The position numbers and the translations under genes were made by a program. The notes beneath the pieces are model-generated. The model was not told where the DNA came from and did not search any database. It saw only the letters and a list, made by a program, of their open reading frames with translations. Shown here piece after piece: positions 59,868 to 64,000 of a stretch of DNA of 64,000 bases (the first letter of the stretch is position 1; each line of letters opens with the position of its first letter). Where the stretch lies: assembly GCF_946480305.1 (NCBI RefSeq), contig NZ_CAMLJQ010000018.1:23699-87698 (forward strand). The letters are read 5' to 3'. This stretch comes from an uncultured Caldimonas sp. (GTDB lineage: Bacteria; Pseudomonadota; Gammaproteobacteria; Burkholderiales; Burkholderiaceae).

Positions 59868-61013
59868 ATGGGCGCGATCGTGATGCCGCCGCCCGGCACC
59901 GCGGACCGGCCGCGGGCCGGCAGCCGCGCCCCGGCGGCCGAGGACCCGGCGCCGATCCAGGGCGCCGTGCGTCGCGCCAGCTCCGCGCTGGCCAAGGCGC
60001 TGGCCCCCAAGGCACACCGGCTGGTCTACGTGAGCGACACGATGCCCGGCTTCACGCGGGTGAAGCGCGGCAAGGGGTTCGCCTACCTCGATGCCGAGGG
60101 GCGGCCGGTGCGCGACCGGCGCGAGCTGCAACGCATCCGCAGCCTCGCCATACCGCCCGCCTACACCGACGTGTGGATCTGCCCGCTCGCCGATGGCCAC
60201 CTGCAGGCGACCGGCCGCGATGCCCGCGGGCGCAAGCAGTACCGCTACCACCCGGACTGGCAGGCGCAGCGCGACGCCGACAAGTTCGACCGCATGCTGG
60301 AGTTCGGCGCCGCCTTGCCGCGCATCCGTGCCCGCGTGCGCCGCGACCTCGACCTGCCCGGCCTGCCGCGCGAGAAGGTGATCGCGACCATCGTTCACCT
60401 GCTCGACACCACCTTCATGCGTGTCGGCAACGACGAATACGCGCGCACCAACGGCTCCTACGGGCTCACCACGCTGCGCGACCGCCACGCCGAAGTGAGC
60501 GGCGGCACGCTGCGGTTGAAGTTCAAGGGCAAGAGCGGCGTGGTGCACAAGATCAAGGTGAGCGACCGCCGCATCGCGGCCATCGTGCGCCGCTGCCAGG
60601 ATCTGCCCGGGCAGGAGCTCTTTCAGTACGTCGACGACGACGGCGAGGTGCGCAGCGTGGGCTCCGCGGACGTGAACGACTACCTGCGCGAGACGACCGA
60701 TGCCGAGTTCACCGCGAAGGACTTCCGCACCTGGCATGCCAGCGTGCAGGCGCTGGAACGGCTCGCCGGCCTCACCGCGCCCACGTTGGGCGAAGCGCGT
60801 CGCCTCATCAAGGAGGCCTTGACCGAGGTCTCCGCGCAACTGGGCAACACGGTGGCCGTGTGCCGCAAGTCCTACGTCCATCCGCGCGTGCTCAGCTGCT
60901 TCACCGAAGGCACGCTCGCGGCCGCTTGCGAACAGGCGCACGGCGCCAAGTGCAAGGTGCCCTCGGCCCTTTACGCGGCCGAGCGCAGGCTGATGCTTTT
61001 CTTGCAGGTGTGA
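59868..61013 (+). CDS. DNA topoisomerase IB (poxvirus-type)
   Basis: A 381-residue type IB topoisomerase that relaxes supercoils through a 3'-phosphotyrosine. The catalytic tyrosine is in [13 protein letters not shown] near residue 335. Supporting residues lie in [12 protein letters not shown], the LTTLRDRH region, [14 protein letters not shown] (lysine) and [12 protein letters not shown] (histidine). Its N-terminal domain begins around residue 50 ([19 protein letters not shown]), preceded by a basic, flexible lead. It starts nine bases after the DUF4142 stop, implying co-transcription. Bacterial IB enzymes are an accessory relaxing system beside topoisomerase I. Confidence 0.93.
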   Translation: MGAIVMPPPGTADRPRAGSRAPAAEDPAPIQGAVRRASSALAKALAPKAHRLVYVSDTMPGFTRVKRGKGFAYLDAEGRPVRDRRELQRIRSLAIPPAYTDVWICPLADGHLQATGRDARGRKQYRYHPDWQAQRDADKFDRMLEFGAALPRIRARVRRDLDLPGLPREKVIATIVHLLDTTFMRVGNDEYARTNGSYGLTTLRDRHAEVSGGTLRLKFKGKSGVVHKIKVSDRRIAAIVRRCQDLPGQELFQYVDDDGEVRSVGSADVNDYLRETTDAEFTAKDFRTWHASVQALERLAGLTAPTLGEARRLIKEALTEVSAQLGNTVAVCRKSYVHPRVLSCFTEGTLAAACEQAHGAKCKVPSALYAAERRLMLFLQV

Positions 61014-61194
61014 AGGTTTTGGCCCGGTCGGGGCGAGGAATTCTCTGGCCTCGCCGCGCTCAATACCCCCCTGCATGCACAACTTGCATAGTTTGCGGCG
61101 CTGCATTCAAGGGGTTCGCGCCTACAGTTCAGGTCACGCACCGGGCTGCCCGAAACGGCCTGAGCAGACGTATGACCACCGAAAGGAAACGAGC

Positions 61195-62466
<1,272 letters not shown>

Positions 62467-62514
62467 GGCCCGCAGTCTGGACACAGGGCGGCCTGCCCGT
62501 CCTGCAAGCCACGC

Positions 62515-62548
62515 GGCTCCCGGCGCCACAAGCGCCGGGAGCCTTTTT
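62515..62548 (+). terminator. intrinsic terminator of the glutamate dehydrogenase gene
   Basis: GGCTCCCGGCGC and GCGCCGGGAGCC form a perfect 12-bp stem around CACAA, followed by five T residues. It starts 48 bases after the stop codon. Confidence 0.92.
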
Positions 62549-62666
62549 CCTTCTGGTCAGCCGCCTCTGCGCTGATAGCATGTCGCCCCATTCCCTGCGC
62601 CAGCCCGAGGCGCCCTCCTGCACCCGCGCCGGCTCCCGGTGAGCACGCCGCCCAAGGACTGATGCC

Positions 62667-63782
62667 ATGACCCGTATCGACGACCCGCTGCACGACCACG
62701 AAGCCGGCAATGCCGACAGCACGCAGGACCTGACCCGCATCGACGACGTGCGCATCCGTGCGGTACGGCCGCTGATCTCGCCCGCACTGCTGCTCGACGA
62801 GTTGCCCGTGCCCGCGCCCGTGCAGACATTGGTGGAAGAAGCCCGCCTGCGCATTGCCGACGTGCTCAGCGGACGCGACGACCGCCTGCTGGTGGTCGTG
62901 GGCCCCTGCTCGATCCACGACCACGATCAGGCGATGGAGTACGCCGAGCGCTTGAAGGCGCTCAACGCCGAGCTGCAGCGCGAGCTGCTGGTGGTGATGC
63001 GCGTCTACTTCGAGAAGCCGCGCACCACGGTCGGCTGGAAGGGCTACATCAACGACCCGCACCTCGACGGCAGCTTCCACATCAATGAAGGGCTGCGCCG
63101 CGCACGCCGGCTGCTGCTCGACATCAGCCTGCTCGGGCTGCCCTGCGGCACCGAGTTCCTGGACCTGCTGAGCCCGCAATACATTGCCGACCTGGTGAGC
63201 TGGGGCGCGATCGGTGCGCGCACCACCGAGAGCCAGAGCCACCGGCAGCTGGCCTCGGGCCTGAGCTGCCCGGTGGGCTTCAAGAACGGCACCGACGGTG
63301 GCGTGCAGGTGGCCGTGGACGCGATGCAAGCCGCACGTGCCAGCCACGCCTTCATGGGCATGACCAAGATGGGCCAGGCCGCGATCTTCGAGACACGCGG
63401 CAACGAAGACTGCCACGTGATCCTGCGCGGCGGCTCGAAAGGCCCCAACTACGACGAAGCCAGCGTCACCGCCGCGTGCGCCGCACTGGCGAAGGCAGGC
63501 CTGCGCGAAACGCTGATGGTCGATTGCTCCCACGCAAACTCCGCCAAGCAGCACCGGCGGCAGATCGACGTGGCGGCCGACATTGCACGCCGCCTCGCCG
63601 AGGGCGAGCGCCGCGTCAGCGGCTTGATGATCGAAAGCCACCTCGAAGAAGGCCGGCAGGACCTCAAGCCGGGGCAAGCGTTGCAGCACGGCGTCTCGAT
63701 CACCGACGCCTGCATCGGCTGGGGCCAGACCGAAGAGGTGCTGCGAGGCCTCGCGCACGCCGTGAAAGCACGCCGCGGCTGA
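62667..63782 (+). CDS. 3-deoxy-7-phosphoheptulonate synthase (DAHP synthase)
   Basis: First step of the shikimate pathway: joins phosphoenolpyruvate and erythrose-4-phosphate. The 371 residues match the type I AroF/AroG/AroH group. Signature blocks are LLVVVGPCSIHDHDQAMEYA, MRVYFEKPRTTVGWKGYINDP, GARTTESQSHRQLASGLSCPVGFKNGTDG, HVILRGGSKGPNYD and MVDCSHANSAKQH. The metal-binding cysteine and histidines are present (PCSIHD, and the histidine in SHAN). The feedback amino acid cannot be told from this reading. A 200-base gap separates it from the previous gene; apart from that gene's terminator no leader peptide was seen. Confidence 0.95.
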   Translation: MTRIDDPLHDHEAGNADSTQDLTRIDDVRIRAVRPLISPALLLDELPVPAPVQTLVEEARLRIADVLSGRDDRLLVVVGPCSIHDHDQAMEYAERLKALNAELQRELLVVMRVYFEKPRTTVGWKGYINDPHLDGSFHINEGLRRARRLLLDISLLGLPCGTEFLDLLSPQYIADLVSWGAIGARTTESQSHRQLASGLSCPVGFKNGTDGGVQVAVDAMQAARASHAFMGMTKMGQAAIFETRGNEDCHVILRGGSKGPNYDEASVTAACAALAKAGLRETLMVDCSHANSAKQHRRQIDVAADIARRLAEGERRVSGLMIESHLEEGRQDLKPGQALQHGVSITDACIGWGQTEEVLRGLAHAVKARRG

Positions 63783-63823
63783 CACGGTCGCGCCGAACCG
63801 CCGCTGCAACGCGGCGCCGTCGT

Positions 63824-64000
63824 TCAGGGGTGGATCAGGTAGACCGCGTTGCCGGCGCCCGGCACCCATGCCAGCAGGTCGAGCGCAGGCACCCGGAACA
63901 GCGCGGTGAGGTGTGGATGTGTCATCGGGGCCTCCATGAAGCTGTACTTGTCGTGCACCTGGGACATGCCGCGAAGGCGTGCGTTCAGGGGGTGCGGGGA
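63824..64000 (-). CDS. C-terminal end of an unidentified protein (cut by window)
   Basis: A minus-strand frame is open from the right edge to a TGA at 63824, giving 58 residues ending MTHPHLTALFRVPALDLLAW followed by a short tail to LIHP. Two internal methionines precede that stretch. No family was recognised and the piece is too short to be sure it is coding. It converges with the DAHP synthase gene, 41 bases from its stop. Confidence 0.35.
   Translation of the reverse strand, partial: SPHPLNARLRGMSQVHDKYSFMEAPMTHPHLTALFRVPALDLLAWVPGAGNAVYLIHP

Overview
The window looks like chromosomal DNA of a high-GC betaproteobacterium of the order Burkholderiales, probably near the Rubrivivax/Leptothrix/Caldimonas group. 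This is inferred from the polA-DUF2782-thrB order, a BPSS1780-type membrane protein, orphan Bug-family binding proteins, the gene families present and the GC-rich codon use; no rRNA is present to fix the taxon. Genes are densely packed on both strands, and several convergent or divergent pairs overlap.

Layout. 0-10 kb: a multipass membrane protein cut by the left edge, polA, a DUF2782 protein, thrB, a BPSS1780-type membrane protein overlapping a Tat-exported FecR protein, a Tat-lipoprotein PhoX phosphatase behind a Pho-box-like array, and a small lipoprotein. 9.8-13.7 kb: an IclR regulator divergent from a 3-hydroxyacyl-CoA dehydrogenase and followed by a binding protein; three copies of one palindrome join them into a small regulon. 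13.8-26.6 kb: mostly housekeeping (uvrD, a DUF1772 protein, guaC, a TetR/NTF2-like pair with an operator, valS, galU, a 126-bp tandem repeat, tusA, NUDIX, TrmB-like, cysM, tRNA-Leu(CAA), GST). 26.8-27.9 kb: a less GC-rich two-gene insert, a signal-less M23 endopeptidase and an exported partner.

27.9-33.1 kb holds the most coherent system: one tight operon urc1-urc4-upp-rutR-like-codA. It looks like a bacterial version of the URC uracil degradation route known from the yeast Lachancea kluyveri, fed by cytosine deaminase. A 24-bp palindrome matching the RutR operator core lies just upstream of urc1.

33.2-45.3 kb: rhomboid protease, an HtrA-like protein that has lost catalytic residues, an SDR, a ferredoxin-reductase, a pair of inverted structured palindromic elements with a shared core but different, self-complementary arms, a Bug-family binding protein, and an acetylornithine-transaminase-like gene behind an apparent arginine-rich leader peptide and terminator. 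A complete livK-like/livHMGF branched-chain amino acid transporter follows, with a structured leader before livH.

45.3-64 kb: rarA, a DUF4398 lipoprotein plus OmpA-family pair, an AI-2E-type permease, an ABC exporter, a ceramidase-like protein, and an envelope-glycan neighbourhood (UDP-glucuronate decarboxylase-like epimerase, MscS channel, two GT4 glycosyltransferases, PAP2 phosphatase, DUF2334 deacetylase-like). Then come a stress-type group (PA2169-type protein, DUF4142 lipoprotein, topoisomerase IB), glutamate dehydrogenase, DAHP synthase and the end of an unidentified gene at the right edge.
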